From JANMZO01 sp963763135 (GTDB lineage Bacteria; Actinomycetota; Acidimicrobiia; Acidimicrobiales; JANYDT01): a stretch of DNA of 64,000 nt. Position numbers and translations under genes: made by a program. Below, one piece after another: positions 16,690 through 27,504 of the stretch. The stretch is from assembly GCA_963763135.1 (NCBI GenBank), contig CAVXNJ010000010.1, positions 704,124-768,123 of the forward strand, written 5' to 3'. Every line of letters begins with the position of its first letter. Position 1 is the stretch's first letter. The notes under the pieces were generated by a model that was not told where the DNA came from, did no database searches, and was given only the letters and a program-made list of their open reading frames with translations.

Positions 16690-16779
16690 TTCGCGGTTCA
16701 ACCAACCTGATGGCGGCCGGCGAAATGTGTAAACCGGCCCGGTACCTCAGGCCTGATGGGTCGGCCCCGGCCCGGGCCG

Positions 16780-18810
16780 TCAGTCGTCGAGACGGTCGAA
16801 CCAGGGGCCGAACTCGCCCATGGTGCAAAGCCGGCCGAGCTTGCGGTATTCCTGCGCCGTCGCGCGAATGAGATCCTCCATGCAAACGGTGTGATCACGT
16901 GCCACGGCCAAGAATGCAGCGGCAACGACGATGTTGCGAATGTTGCCTCCGGAGAGCTGAAAACGATCCGCCAGAAAGTCGAGATCGACATCATCTGCGC
17001 GCGTAACGATCTTGCCGAGTGATCGGTCCCAGAGGATTCGCCGATAGTCCTCACTGGGTTCGGGAAAATCGATCACCGCGTCGAGTCGGCGGGTGAACGC
17101 GTCGTCGATGTTCGTGCGGAGATTGGTGGCCAGTACCGCAACCCCCTCGTAGGACTCGAGCCGTTGAAGCAGGTATGCGACTTCGACGTTCGCGTACCGG
17201 TCCTTGGCATCGCTGACTTCGGACCGCTTGCCGAAGAGGGCGTCGGCCTCGTCGAACAGAATGACACCGTTGACACCTTCGGCGGCGGCGAAGATCCGTT
17301 CGAGGTTCTTTTCGGTTTCGCCGATGTACTTGTCGACGACGGTGGCAAGGTTCACCTGGTAAAGGTCGAGGCCCAGCGACGAAGCGAGGGCTTCGGCTCC
17401 CATTGTCTTCCCGACCCCGCTCGGCCCGGCGAACAGCGCAACAACACCAAGCCGCCGGTTGTTCTTGCCGCCGAGACCCCACTCCCCATGGACCACATCC
17501 CGCCGTCTGTACCGGATCTCGATCTCATGGAGGAGACGTTCGACATCCGGGGGAACAACCAGCTCGTTCCACGAAACCGCGGGTCGAATGCGCCGGGCCA
17601 GCCGTTCTAAGCGCGCTGAGTTTTGCGACCGCGCTGCGGCGGCCACGTGTCCGACGTCGACGCCCTGTCCGAACATCGCGGCGTGATGACGCGCCAGTTC
17701 GGCCGCCTTCACTATCTGGTCAGGCCGGAGCCGCAGTTGACATGTCGCCTCATCGAGCACCGGTGCGCTGATCTCGGGCAGCTCGCGTGACCAGATTCCC
17801 GCGACGGTCGCGGCATGTGCGCGGGGTGCCACCTCCCCGAAGATGGCCTCCGGGGACCACACCGGATTCCAGGGCTCCGGCCCGACCACGACCGTCGGCC
17901 AGCCACCGTCGACCAGCAGCGCCATGACTTCGGGAACGACATCCGTGACGGAGTCGTGGGTAACGACGACCAGACCGCAGCTGCGCATCCGGGCCTCGCG
18001 GATTGCTGCCCGCACCACGAGGTCTGCGTCGTCTCGACGGATCAAGCGCGTCAGGTCGAGAGTCATCGGCTCCCAACCGGCGGCAGCCAGAGCACTGGCC
18101 CCGATGGCCGCACCGATCCCTGAGGTTCCGTCCTGGAAGTACACGAACCGCGCGCCGTTTTGAAAGACCACCGAGAAGCGCTCGACATCCGGACCGTCAA
18201 GGGTGACGGAGGGAATCATAAGTGCACGTAGCTGTTGGTCTTCGTGGTCGACGCCGAGGAGGAAATCGACCACGCGATCAGGCACCCGAAGCGGACGGGT
18301 CAGCACGGCCCGGTTCGGCTCCTCGACTTCGATGAGACCCTTACCCACCAACGCCGACGTAGGGGCAAACCGGGTCCGACCGATCGGGTCGCCGAACCCG
18401 AAGCCAACCAGCTCGAGAGCCAGCCCGACGCTCGCCCGTCGTCTCGTCAGGTCATCGTGCAGATAGCCGTAGAGCTTTTCGAACCGTGGCTCGATGTCGG
18501 GTGCCAGGGCGATGACCAACAGGTCAAGGTCGAGGGCGTCAAGCGCAAACGAAGCCGCCAAGCGGCCCAGACGCGAGTCAGGTTTCGGGACCTCCGACGA
18601 TTTCCATCCCTTCATCGCCGATGCAACCGCTCGTTCGCCGGACTCCGCCGCGAGCACATCGGCTTCCTCGTCGCTGACGTAGAGGCCCCGGTAGGGGTTG
18701 TCGGGATCGGTGTCGACCGAACGACGGGCTTCGACGAGTTGGCGAACGTGCTCTGACAGCAGCGTCAGCCGCTCCCGCGTACCGGCATCGATCAGTGCCG
18801 CACCGCTCAC
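16780..18810 (-). CDS. AAA+ ATPase of the CIS (Afp15-like)
   Basis: A 676-residue protein. Walker A is GPSGVGKTMG at about residue 462, Walker B ILFDEADALFGKR at about 517, and sensor/arginine motifs follow (VLATNLRTNIDDAFTRRLD). The long N-terminal half (DALDLDLLVIALAPDIEPRF) is the domain found in the membrane-free AAA+ ATPases coded in eCIS clusters. Those are thought to act in assembly or cargo loading, not in ClpV-like recycling. The start overlaps the DUF4255 stop by four bases (ATGA at 18807-18810). Confidence 0.9.
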   Translation of the reverse strand: MSGAALIDAGTRERLTLLSEHVRQLVEARRSVDTDPDNPYRGLYVSDEEADVLAAESGERAVASAMKGWKSSEVPKPDSRLGRLAASFALDALDLDLLVIALAPDIEPRFEKLYGYLHDDLTRRRASVGLALELVGFGFGDPIGRTRFAPTSALVGKGLIEVEEPNRAVLTRPLRVPDRVVDFLLGVDHEDQQLRALMIPSVTLDGPDVERFSVVFQNGARFVYFQDGTSGIGAAIGASALAAAGWEPMTLDLTRLIRRDDADLVVRAAIREARMRSCGLVVVTHDSVTDVVPEVMALLVDGGWPTVVVGPEPWNPVWSPEAIFGEVAPRAHAATVAGIWSRELPEISAPVLDEATCQLRLRPDQIVKAAELARHHAAMFGQGVDVGHVAAAARSQNSARLERLARRIRPAVSWNELVVPPDVERLLHEIEIRYRRRDVVHGEWGLGGKNNRRLGVVALFAGPSGVGKTMGAEALASSLGLDLYQVNLATVVDKYIGETEKNLERIFAAAEGVNGVILFDEADALFGKRSEVSDAKDRYANVEVAYLLQRLESYEGVAVLATNLRTNIDDAFTRRLDAVIDFPEPSEDYRRILWDRSLGKIVTRADDVDLDFLADRFQLSGGNIRNIVVAAAFLAVARDHTVCMEDLIRATAQEYRKLGRLCTMGEFGPWFDRLDD

Positions 18811-19613
18811 TTCGAAGAGCCCGGTGGCTCGTGAACCGAGAACCGGAACCTTCGACCCGGCTGGGCTTCGGTGCCACCGGCCAGTTCTTCCACGCCATGG
18901 TCGATCGGCGTGAGGGTGGTCGTCTCGTTTCCGTCAGATGCCGGTGCCTTGGCCCGTCGATACCCCGGCTTGCGCTCGGTGTCCTCTGTGCCTTTCGCAC
19001 CCTTGCCCTTCCCCTTGGTGGTCGTCGCGGCAGGCTCGCGGACGTGCCCATCGCTCACGAACAGCGACGGCGCCTCGAGCACCGGCGGACCGACGGCAAT
19101 GAGGGCCGACGGATCAACGGGGACGACCACGACCAGGTCGAGCGACGGTTTCAACTCGCCACCGAGCGCGGACCAGATATCGGAGATGGACCGTTCCTGC
19201 CCGGGCGGCCGACACATGGTGAGGAACAGATCGTGTTCGGTGTTGACCAACGACCCCTTCAAACACTCGGGAGGTATTGAGTGCACCGTTACGAGGCCCG
19301 AGAGAATCCCACCGAGGAGCCGGTGCTCGTCGTCGGGACGCTGGGTCCACGCCGTGATCAGATAGGAACAGTTGAACCACCGCGTGGGTGCCTTGCGACC
19401 GGTCACGAGGTCGTCAGCGCGGACGTCTTCGAGAAGCGCCTGTCGACGGTCGAGGTTTTCCCGGATGTCGTACAGGAACACGTCGATCGCGGGGCCACTG
19501 CGTCGGGCCGCCCAATCCTTGGTCGGCGCGTCGAAGAGAATCTCGATGTTCGCGGGGACACCTCCGCGTTGGCGGATCATCTCCCGGACGGATTCTCCGG
19601 CGTCGTAGAGCAC
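18807..19613 (-). CDS. DUF4255 protein, CIS tube/sheath terminator (Afp16-like)
   Basis: About 268 residues if started at the GTG at 19611-19613. The DUF4255 domain is clear: VPANIEILFDAPTKDW, GPAIDVFLYDIRENLDRR, RWFNCSYLITAWTQRPDDEH and LVNTEHDLFLTMCRPPGQ. Family members cap the distal end of the sheath-tube. The frame is open upstream to 19862, but that part is Arg/Gly-rich without family similarity and contains a hairpin and an operator-like motif, so I reject it. The C-terminal tail after the domain is Lys/Ala/Gly-rich and disordered. First gene of the CIS transcription unit in this window. Confidence 0.8.
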   Translation of the reverse strand: MLYDAGESVREMIRQRGGVPANIEILFDAPTKDWAARRSGPAIDVFLYDIRENLDRRQALLEDVRADDLVTGRKAPTRWFNCSYLITAWTQRPDDEHRLLGGILSGLVTVHSIPPECLKGSLVNTEHDLFLTMCRPPGQERSISDIWSALGGELKPSLDLVVVVPVDPSALIAVGPPVLEAPSLFVSDGHVREPAATTTKGKGKGAKGTEDTERKPGYRRAKAPASDGNETTTLTPIDHGVEELAGGTEAQPGRRFRFSVHEPPGSSK

Positions 19614-19683
19614 AGCCTCCAGTGTCGACCGTCGTGACCCGAATTCACCCGAGCGTGCGGGCGTACGCCGGGGAACGCCGGAG

Positions 19684-19697
19684 TGCCCGTTCGGGCA
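19684..19697 (-). promoter_or_regulatory. CIS palindrome upstream of the DUF4255 gene
   Basis: TGCCCGTTCGGGCA keeps both half sites with a TT centre. It lies about 71 nt upstream of the proposed GTG start, closer than in the other promoters. Likely part of the first promoter of the CIS cluster. Confidence 0.45.
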
Positions 19698-19717
19698 CCA
19701 CCCACCGGTCCGGACCC

Positions 19718-19766
19718 GACGTTCGGACGAAACTTCCCGCTCAGCGGGAACATTTGACCGAACGTC
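19718..19766 (-). terminator. Nested hairpin after the acyl-CoA carboxylase operon
   Basis: GACGTTCGG (19718-19726) pairs with CCGAACGTC (19758-19766), and inside them TTCCCGCTCAGCGGGAA (19734-19750) folds again. It lies just after the epsilon subunit stop on the minus strand and before the CIS promoter. No T-run follows, so the terminator call is tentative. Confidence 0.45.
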
Positions 19767-19785
19767 GCGTTCAGCAACGGAACCG

Positions 19786-19976
19786 CTACCGCTGGTTTTG
19801 ACTCCACCAGCGGCCGGACCACTTCCAGGAGCCTCCGGACCGGGGTGCCGGCGCCGGCGCAACGAGAACCGGACGGGGCCAGGCCAGTTCGAGCGCGGTG
19901 AAGATCGCTGCGAATTCCTCGTCGGTCGGGGTCGGCGAAACGTCGACCGACGACACCGGGGTGGGTTCGGCCTGGC

Positions 19977-19980
<4 letters not shown>
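19786..19980 (-). CDS. accE: Acyl-CoA carboxylase epsilon subunit
   Basis: A 64-residue protein with the pattern of actinobacterial epsilon subunits: an acidic helix after Pro/Thr (PTDEEFAAIFTALELAW) and a Trp-rich tail (GGSWKWSGRWWS). Epsilon subunits bind and stabilise the alpha-beta complex of acyl-CoA carboxylases. The ATG overlaps the beta subunit stop (19977-19980), so the two are translationally coupled. Found only in actinobacteria as far as I know, so it is also a taxonomic pointer. Confidence 0.75.
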
Positions 19981-21533
<1,553 letters not shown>

Positions 21534-21728
21534 AGCGTCGTTAAGGATAGGGCTGTTCTACGGGCGACGGCCAAGCCATCGACCACCTGGACGGCTCACA
21601 ATGCCAAATGTCACCTTCCAGGTCGGTTTCTGACCGAATTTCACCAGTTGTGGCAGGCTTTTGTCGATGGACATCGACGTTCGGAGCGAAACCACCCCCG
21701 AGCAAACGTGCCCAGACCGTGAGGTTGT

Positions 21729-22322
21729 ATGTCAGCGAATGCATCAGAGCACCGGGTTGCGTCGTCCGTGACCGCCGCGGAGGGCACTACGGGAGTCGAC
21801 CCCGACCGACACGTCGAACAACCCCGGAGCAAAGCAGACCGGGGTACCGACACGTCCGAGGCCCACAACGCCTCCCTGCCCGACGAATCGGAGCGCCACA
21901 CCGAATCGGATTGCCACGCGGAGGCCGACCGACACACCGGGGCCGACCGACACTGCGACGTGACGATCCACGACGAGATCTACTGCCCGTACTTCCATCA
22001 TGCCGTCGAGCTGATCGGTCGACGCTGGACCGGTGTTGTTCTTGCGGCACTTTCGCACTCGCCGATGAGGTACTCCCATCTTCGGGGCCAGATTCCCGGA
22101 CTCTCGGATCGCCTCTTGACGGAGCGTTTGACGGAACTCGAAGCCGAAGGAATTGTTGACCGCACCAATCCGGTCGGATCACCGCTGTACCAACTCACGC
22201 CCTTCGGGCGCGAACTGATCCCGGTGATCGAAGCGATTCAGACCTTCGCGCACGCCTCGGCTGTCCGCATGGGCGAACTCGAGCGGCCCGGCCGACGTCA
22301 CGACGCCAAACCTCACCGCTAG
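21729..22322 (+). CDS. HxlR-family winged-helix regulator
   Basis: A 197-residue protein. The first 75 residues are His/Asp-rich and disordered. From about 78 the HxlR domain is clear: a Cys-containing start (YCPYFHHAVELIGRRWTGVV), LAALSHSPMRYSHLRGQIPG, then LSDRLLTERLTELEAEGIVD and the wing with YQLTPFGRELIPVI. HxlR proteins are small dimeric redox or ligand sensors. It is transcribed away from the carboxylase genes, with about 195 bp of shared upstream DNA, so it may control them. The His-rich N-terminus is unusual. Confidence 0.85.
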   Translation: MSANASEHRVASSVTAAEGTTGVDPDRHVEQPRSKADRGTDTSEAHNASLPDESERHTESDCHAEADRHTGADRHCDVTIHDEIYCPYFHHAVELIGRRWTGVVLAALSHSPMRYSHLRGQIPGLSDRLLTERLTELEAEGIVDRTNPVGSPLYQLTPFGRELIPVIEAIQTFAHASAVRMGELERPGRRHDAKPHR

Positions 22323-22356
22323 GCCCCGGGTCCGGAACCTCCGCTTCAACGCGACA

Positions 22357-22382
22357 GACGACCGGCCCATAAGCCGGTCGTC
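22357..22382. terminator. Bidirectional hairpin between HxlR and SIMPL genes
   Basis: GACGACCGGC and GCCGGTCGTC form a perfect 10-bp stem around CCATAA, between two convergent genes. No long T-run is present. Confidence 0.6.
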
Positions 22383-22410
22383 ATGTGAAGGGTGGCCTCG
22401 GAAGGGATTG

Positions 22411-23160
22411 TCAGTCGGCGATGTCGAAGATGAGCTGCACGGTGGCCGTCACATCTTGGCTCCCAGCCGAGATCGGCGCCGCCCCGGCGACGTCGGCAAC
22501 GGCGACGGCCTGCCTGAACACCGTCGGATCGGTGGTGTCGTTGCCACTGGAGATGGTCCGGAGCTTCCCGAGCTTGACCCCCGCTGATGCGGCCAGTTGC
22601 TCGGCTTGCGTCTTGGCGTCTTTCACTGCGAGATCGCGGGCGGAAGCCAACGGCACTGACGGATCGGCGACCGAGAAAACCAGTCCGTTGATGCGGATTG
22701 CATCGCCGGCGACGGTCGCGGCAGCGTCGATGAGATCACCCGAAGTCGTAATGTCGCGAATCGTTGCGGTGACAGAGTTCGTCACCTGGTACGAGGTGAT
22801 CTTGCGACCTGTGGTGTCGAACTGCGGATAGATCGACAGCTGACTGGTCTTGATGTCCTTGTCGGCCACGCCTTTGTCTTTGAGGACCTTGATGAGGTCC
22901 TGAGCGGCCCTGTTGTTGGCCCGCAACGCATCGGCGACCTTCGGCGCCCGGGTTTCCACGCCAAGGTTGAGAAACAGTCGATCCGGGGTGACACTTACAC
23001 GACCGGTGCCGTTGACGATGATGCTGCGAGCGGGGGTGGCCGTCGTACTGGTCGCGGACTGGGCGGCGACCGGGTCAGATGCCCGAGTGACGCTGAAACC
23101 GACAACCCCGAGGAGGGTTGCCCCGGCCAGGGCCAGCGGCCGGCGAAAACGCCGAAGCAC
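22411..23160 (-). CDS. Secreted SIMPL (DUF541) domain protein
   Basis: A 249-residue protein with a signal peptide (RRPLALAGATLLGVVGFSVT, cleavage near VAAQSA). The SIMPL core follows: IIVNGTGRVSVTPDRLFLNL, a KDKGVADKDIKTSQLSIYPQ segment, YQVTNSVTATIRD and ASARDLAVKDAKTQAEQLAA. Members form periplasmic or extracellular oligomers of uncertain function, some linked to oxidative stress. Stands alone; convergent with HxlR. Confidence 0.85.
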   Translation of the reverse strand: MLRRFRRPLALAGATLLGVVGFSVTRASDPVAAQSATSTTATPARSIIVNGTGRVSVTPDRLFLNLGVETRAPKVADALRANNRAAQDLIKVLKDKGVADKDIKTSQLSIYPQFDTTGRKITSYQVTNSVTATIRDITTSGDLIDAAATVAGDAIRINGLVFSVADPSVPLASARDLAVKDAKTQAEQLAASAGVKLGKLRTISSGNDTTDPTVFRQAVAVADVAGAAPISAGSQDVTATVQLIFDIAD

Positions 23161-23334
23161 CGAAGTACCGCCAGTCGAATCGGATGGGGGAGGTGGTGGA
23201 TGGGATATTGGAGGAAGTGTTCATACTCATGGTCCTTCAGACGACGGGTGAACCGCACCTGGTTCCCAACCGCCTGACGTTCGAAACAAAACGCCGAAGG
23301 TTGGCGTCGCGTCACGAACTCGCCATCCCGGAAC

Positions 23335-25986
23335 TCAGGTGCCGGTCAGCGGCGACCAATCGCCCTCGGTCAACCGCGCCATCGCCGCAGAATCAATCTC
23401 CCGACCTTCGTCGTACCAGGCCTGCGCAGATACGGAAACGTCAGCTTCCCCGAGGAACACGCCGCCAACGATCCGACGATCGGCGACGACGATCTTTCGG
23501 TACCGGTAGTTCTCATTTGCTCGCTCAATCACTTCAATGTCTCCGTCGCGGGGTTCGACTCGACCGAACGACAGCATGTCGAGACCGACCCCCTTCAGGA
23601 GCGTGACCGGGATTTCGCCGTCGTACGACGCTTCGCCTCCGGCAATGTTCGTGGCGGCAATCCGGGCCTGTTGAACTGCAACCGGCCACAGCCCCCAGAT
23701 CTGGCCGTCGAACTCGGCGACGTCGCCAACCGCGTAAATCGACGGGTCGTCCGTGCGGAGATGTGCATCGACCAGTATGCCTTTCCCGACCTTGACTCCG
23801 GAGTTCTGTGCGATACCACTGTTGGGGGTCACCCCGGCTGCGACGAGCAGGACATCACACGGAAGCACTTGATCGTCGACGGTGACGATCTCCTCCAACT
23901 GGGTCTGTCCGCGAACCGCTTTGATCTCGATGTTCGTGGCGATGCCTATTCCGTGGTCCTCGAAATATGCGCGCAGAATATCCGACGCCGCAGGATCGAG
24001 GGGACGACGAAGCAACCGGTCCGACCGCTCGGCCACCGTGACCTTCAACCCGAGTTGGTGCAGTGCATGAGCGGCTTCGAGCCCGAGCAGACCGCCACCG
24101 GCGACGAACGCAACACGTCGCTCCAGTTGCTGCACGTGTCGACGGAGCCGCATGCCGTCGCCCGCGTCGCGGAGCACGAAGGTTCCCTCAAGACCAAAGC
24201 CCTCGATGGGAGGAACCGTGCCGCGGCCGCCCGTGGCGAACACGAGCCGGTCATAGTTGAGAATGTCGCCGGTGCCGAGACGAACCGTTCGGTCGTCACG
24301 GTTGACCGCCACCGCACGCGTGTTGAGCCAACTCGTGACCTTATGCGAGTCGTACCAATCCTCGGGGAGCAGGTACAGACCCTGCATCCCAAGGCGCGAG
24401 TGGATCAGGCGGGCAATCGCCATCCGGTTGTAGAGCTGGTGAGGTTCGTCGCCGATGATGTCAATGTGGCAGTCCGGGTGGGCACGTCGGACGAAGTCGG
24501 CGACGGTCACCCCGGCAATGCCATTGCCGATGATCACGACTGATCGCACATCCGGATCAGGGGTGAATTGAGGGGTGGACTGGACCGCTGCCGTCGACCG
24601 GTCGGGCTCCAGGGAAACCAGGCACGATCCCTCGACCCGAGCGACACAGGCCATGCGATTGTTGCCACCCAGGCCGAGTCGCTCCAAGGTGTCGGCCTCC
24701 TCACGACGGATCGGTGAGAGGTTGTCGAAGCCTTCGACCACGCACACCGGGTCGGCACCGCACACGCCCATGCGGCACCCGGACGGGATTGACAGGGAGG
24801 CCTTTTCCGCCACTTCAAGCAGGGAGGTTCCGGCGGCTGCACCGATTGATTCGCCGCTGGTGAAGCTGATCTCGATCTCACCCTGATTGACGGTTCTCGC
24901 CCGACGGGCTCCGCTGATGTCGACCCGAACCGGCGCCGGGGCGGCAATCTCTTCGAGGAACGTCTTCTGGACCGATCTCGACCGAAGTATCCAGATCGCC
25001 ACGAGAACCAACGCGGCGACCCGCACCGGCCAGATAATGAATATGAACGATCCGCCGAAGACCTTGGTCAGCGCCGACGACACCCGCACGCTGCCGTTCC
25101 AGTAGAACGCGCCGAAGGCCACGGCACCGAAGAGCGGCGGTAGGGTGTTCTTCTCTAAGCGCGCATACGTATCGATCACGACAAACACCGCTACCGAAGC
25201 CGCCATCCAGAGCAATACGCGTCCGATTACTTCATACGAGGCCAACGCTCCGGCGTCAGGAACGAGGAAGTACCCAAGCACGAGTCCGGGAAACGCGGCC
25301 ACGAACAGCCGACGGTATCCACGAAACTGCAGGTCGCTGTCGTTCATGTCGGCCAGGTAACCGACCCGGGGATTGAAGTCGTAACAGTTCTTCGTGCACC
25401 CGAGGCACGGTCGGCAATGGGCGTTGGCCACACCGACAAAGGGGGCTTGGCCGTATACGCGCTGCACCGGAAGTAGCGGACAGATGCTCGAACACCAACC
25501 GCTCTTGCCCTTCAGGAAATAGCCGCCCGCTGCGGCTCCCGTCAGCACGACGACCAGGCCAACCGCGGTGGCGGGACCGCTGCGATTCAGCAGGAGTTTG
25601 CGAGCGAACACGAACCCGAAGAACAACCCGGTCGAGACCACAAAGCCGTAATCACGGAGCCACGCCGGCGCGGTCGCGGCCTTCGACACACCCCTGACCC
25701 GCGATGCCTGGTTCGCAGCTGCGAGCGGACAGACATTCCTCCATGCCCCCGGAGCAACGAGAAACACCAGCGGGAGCACGGGAACACCCAGCCCCCAGAA
25801 CAGCGCCAGACTCGTCTTCGGTCGAACGACGAGTCCGACAACGAGGGCCAGGAACACCGCGAGAGCGAGATACCGCACGTTCCGCCAGAACGTGAGCGGG
25901 ACGCGTGCGGGCATCTCAAGATAATTGGGAAAACTGGGCTCATGATCTGGCGCGACGAGCGATCGAAATGTGAGGGCCCGTGCCAT
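23335..25986 (-). CDS. Polyferredoxin/2Fe-2S/FAD-NAD(P) oxidoreductase fusion
   Basis: An 883-residue three-part protein. Residues 1 to about 360 form a NapH/polyferredoxin-like membrane part with several helices and Cys motifs (VCPLAA, CSSICPLLP, CRPCLGCTKNCYDF) for Fe-S clusters. About 370-470 is a plant-type 2Fe-2S ferredoxin (SGCRMGVCGADPVC, with a later MACVA cysteine). From about 490 to the end is an FAD/NAD(P) reductase of the nitrite-reductase/ferredoxin-reductase type (VVIIGNGIAGVTVADFVRRA, VAFVAGGGLLGLEAAHAL, ILVDAHLRTDDPSIYAVGDV). It should move electrons between NAD(P)H and a membrane partner. It starts one base after the cNMP-domain gene stop, so the two form a unit. Confidence 0.85.
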   Translation of the reverse strand: MARALTFRSLVAPDHEPSFPNYLEMPARVPLTFWRNVRYLALAVFLALVVGLVVRPKTSLALFWGLGVPVLPLVFLVAPGAWRNVCPLAAANQASRVRGVSKAATAPAWLRDYGFVVSTGLFFGFVFARKLLLNRSGPATAVGLVVVLTGAAAGGYFLKGKSGWCSSICPLLPVQRVYGQAPFVGVANAHCRPCLGCTKNCYDFNPRVGYLADMNDSDLQFRGYRRLFVAAFPGLVLGYFLVPDAGALASYEVIGRVLLWMAASVAVFVVIDTYARLEKNTLPPLFGAVAFGAFYWNGSVRVSSALTKVFGGSFIFIIWPVRVAALVLVAIWILRSRSVQKTFLEEIAAPAPVRVDISGARRARTVNQGEIEISFTSGESIGAAAGTSLLEVAEKASLSIPSGCRMGVCGADPVCVVEGFDNLSPIRREEADTLERLGLGGNNRMACVARVEGSCLVSLEPDRSTAAVQSTPQFTPDPDVRSVVIIGNGIAGVTVADFVRRAHPDCHIDIIGDEPHQLYNRMAIARLIHSRLGMQGLYLLPEDWYDSHKVTSWLNTRAVAVNRDDRTVRLGTGDILNYDRLVFATGGRGTVPPIEGFGLEGTFVLRDAGDGMRLRRHVQQLERRVAFVAGGGLLGLEAAHALHQLGLKVTVAERSDRLLRRPLDPAASDILRAYFEDHGIGIATNIEIKAVRGQTQLEEIVTVDDQVLPCDVLLVAAGVTPNSGIAQNSGVKVGKGILVDAHLRTDDPSIYAVGDVAEFDGQIWGLWPVAVQQARIAATNIAGGEASYDGEIPVTLLKGVGLDMLSFGRVEPRDGDIEVIERANENYRYRKIVVADRRIVGGVFLGEADVSVSAQAWYDEGREIDSAAMARLTEGDWSPLTGT

Positions 25987-25987
25987 T

Positions 25988-26458
25988 TCAGTTCGATCTC
26001 TCCAAGCGAGCGGTCGTTCGACGAAGGCGCTGCGCCAGAATCCTCGCCAGGTCGAGAAGCAGACGATGCGCTAGCGCCGGGTGATGCTCAGCCATCGCCT
26101 CGAACGCGGTGAACGTGAGCAGCAGCAATTCCCCATCAGTCTCCGCCACCACATTGGCGGTGCGTGTGCCCCCGTCCAAGAAACCGAGCTCGCCAATCAC
26201 CGAGCCGCTGTCATCGGAGCCCAGCCGACGGCGACGCCGCCCACTTCCGACAACAGTTTCGAGCCGGCCTTCCAAGATGATCAACATCACGCGATCGCGT
26301 TGACCCTGCTCAATAACCAGATCACCTTTGTGGAATCGCGATCGTGAGGTGTACTCGAGTAGCACCGCCCAGTCGTCTTCTCCGCAGCCCTCGAGAAAAA
26401 CCGCGGCAGGTGGTTCGCTCGATGCTTCGTCGTATTGGAAAAAGCTTGATGTATCCAT
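25988..26458 (-). CDS. Cyclic-nucleotide-binding domain protein
   Basis: A 156-residue protein made almost only of a cNMP/CRP-type beta-roll (FHKGDLVIEQGQRDRVMLII, the phosphate-binding cassette-like SVIGELGFLDGGTRTANVVA) and a closing helix. There is no DNA-binding helix-turn-helix, so it is not a CRP regulator. The cassette has TRTA where classical cAMP binders have R(S/T)A. It is directly followed by the large redox fusion gene and probably senses a ligand to control that protein. Confidence 0.85.
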   Translation of the reverse strand: MDTSSFFQYDEASSEPPAAVFLEGCGEDDWAVLLEYTSRSRFHKGDLVIEQGQRDRVMLIILEGRLETVVGSGRRRRRLGSDDSGSVIGELGFLDGGTRTANVVAETDGELLLLTFTAFEAMAEHHPALAHRLLLDLARILAQRLRRTTARLERSN

Positions 26459-26616
26459 TGGCCTCTGGAAGGGTCCGACGGCACTGAGCTTCAGGCAGTC
26501 GCTGATAGAAGCAGATCACAACACACTTTGAACGAGCCGTCCGTGATGAGAATCACACCAGCAGCCCGTGGTCCTACATCCGGAGCAGAACCCCGTTCGC
26601 ATCGACGGCGTAGACG

Positions 26617-27504
26617 CTATTCCTTGGAAGCTGCGAGCTTCTGGGCTCGGGTCATCAGCTCGGTTGAACCCAACCATTCAGCGATTGCGGCGAACTCCGG
26701 CGTGGGGCCGCGCCAGCGCATGTCTTCGACACCGCCCGCAAGCGTGATCGCGTCGGTGCGAACGGTGGCGATGGTTCGAAACAGCAGGGCGTCTTGCAGG
26801 TTGGCGACCAACGTCGCGGCAAGCTTCGGTGCACCACGCAGACCCGACACGTCCCACTGGCCCGGATTGAGCGGTATCTCCTCGAGCTTCTTGTAGCGGG
26901 CCAGTACGGAACTCGTGGACTTCGCCCCCCAGCCGGCGAGACCCGGATAGCCGTCAGCGGTGTCACCGACCAATGCAAGGTAGTCGGGTATCGAAGCCGG
27001 CTCCACCCCGAACTTCTCGATCACACCGTCGTGATCGATCATCTTTCGCGCTCGACGGTCGAACTGCACGACGTGCTTCCCCACGACGCACTGTCCGAGA
27101 TCCTTGTCGGGTGTGAGCAGCAGGACCTGGGTGACCTCGGGATCCTGTGCCGCGAGATACGCGGCTGCGGCCATTGCGTCGTCGGCCTCGAATTCCACCA
27201 TCGGCCACACCAGCACCCCCATGGCCTGCAGCGCTTCTTCGAGCGGATGAAACTGCGCCCACAGAATCGGATCGATTCCGGCACCGGTCTTGTAGCCCGC
27301 ATACAGATCGTTGCGGAACGACTCGATGATGTGGTCGGTGGCAACTCCCAGATGGGTAACGTCACGTTCGCCCAGCAACTGCAGGACCGATTCGATCACA
27401 CCCCGGATGGCGCCGACCTCGCGGCCATCACTTCCGCTTCGTGGGGGTACCGCGAAATAGTGGCGGAACAACTCATAGGTTCCGTCGAGCAGGTGGACCT
27501 TCAT
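26617..27504 (-). CDS. 5'-3' exonuclease / flap-like nuclease
   Basis: A 295-residue PIN/H3TH nuclease resembling the 5'-3' exonuclease domain of DNA polymerase I, without a polymerase. It has VHLLDGTYELFRHYF, DHIIESFRNDLYAGYK, the metal site FEADDAMAAAAYLAA and LLLTPDKDLGQCV, and the helix-three-turn-helix LVGDTADGYPGLAGWGAKS. It probably removes flaps or primers in repair. The ATG at 27504 is chosen; an open upstream extension would overlap the divergent lipoprotein gene. Confidence 0.88.
   Translation of the reverse strand: MKVHLLDGTYELFRHYFAVPPRSGSDGREVGAIRGVIESVLQLLGERDVTHLGVATDHIIESFRNDLYAGYKTGAGIDPILWAQFHPLEEALQAMGVLVWPMVEFEADDAMAAAAYLAAQDPEVTQVLLLTPDKDLGQCVVGKHVVQFDRRARKMIDHDGVIEKFGVEPASIPDYLALVGDTADGYPGLAGWGAKSTSSVLARYKKLEEIPLNPGQWDVSGLRGAPKLAATLVANLQDALLFRTIATVRTDAITLAGGVEDMRWRGPTPEFAAIAEWLGSTELMTRAQKLAASKE

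Noticed and set aside
1..19613. Intact prophage
   Set aside because: No capsid, terminase, portal, integrase or lysis genes are seen; DUF4157, DUF4255 and the AAA+ ATPase mark a contractile injection system.
1..19613. Type VI secretion system
   Set aside because: No TssJ/L/M membrane complex or ClpV; tube, LysM and AAA+ proteins are of the eCIS type.
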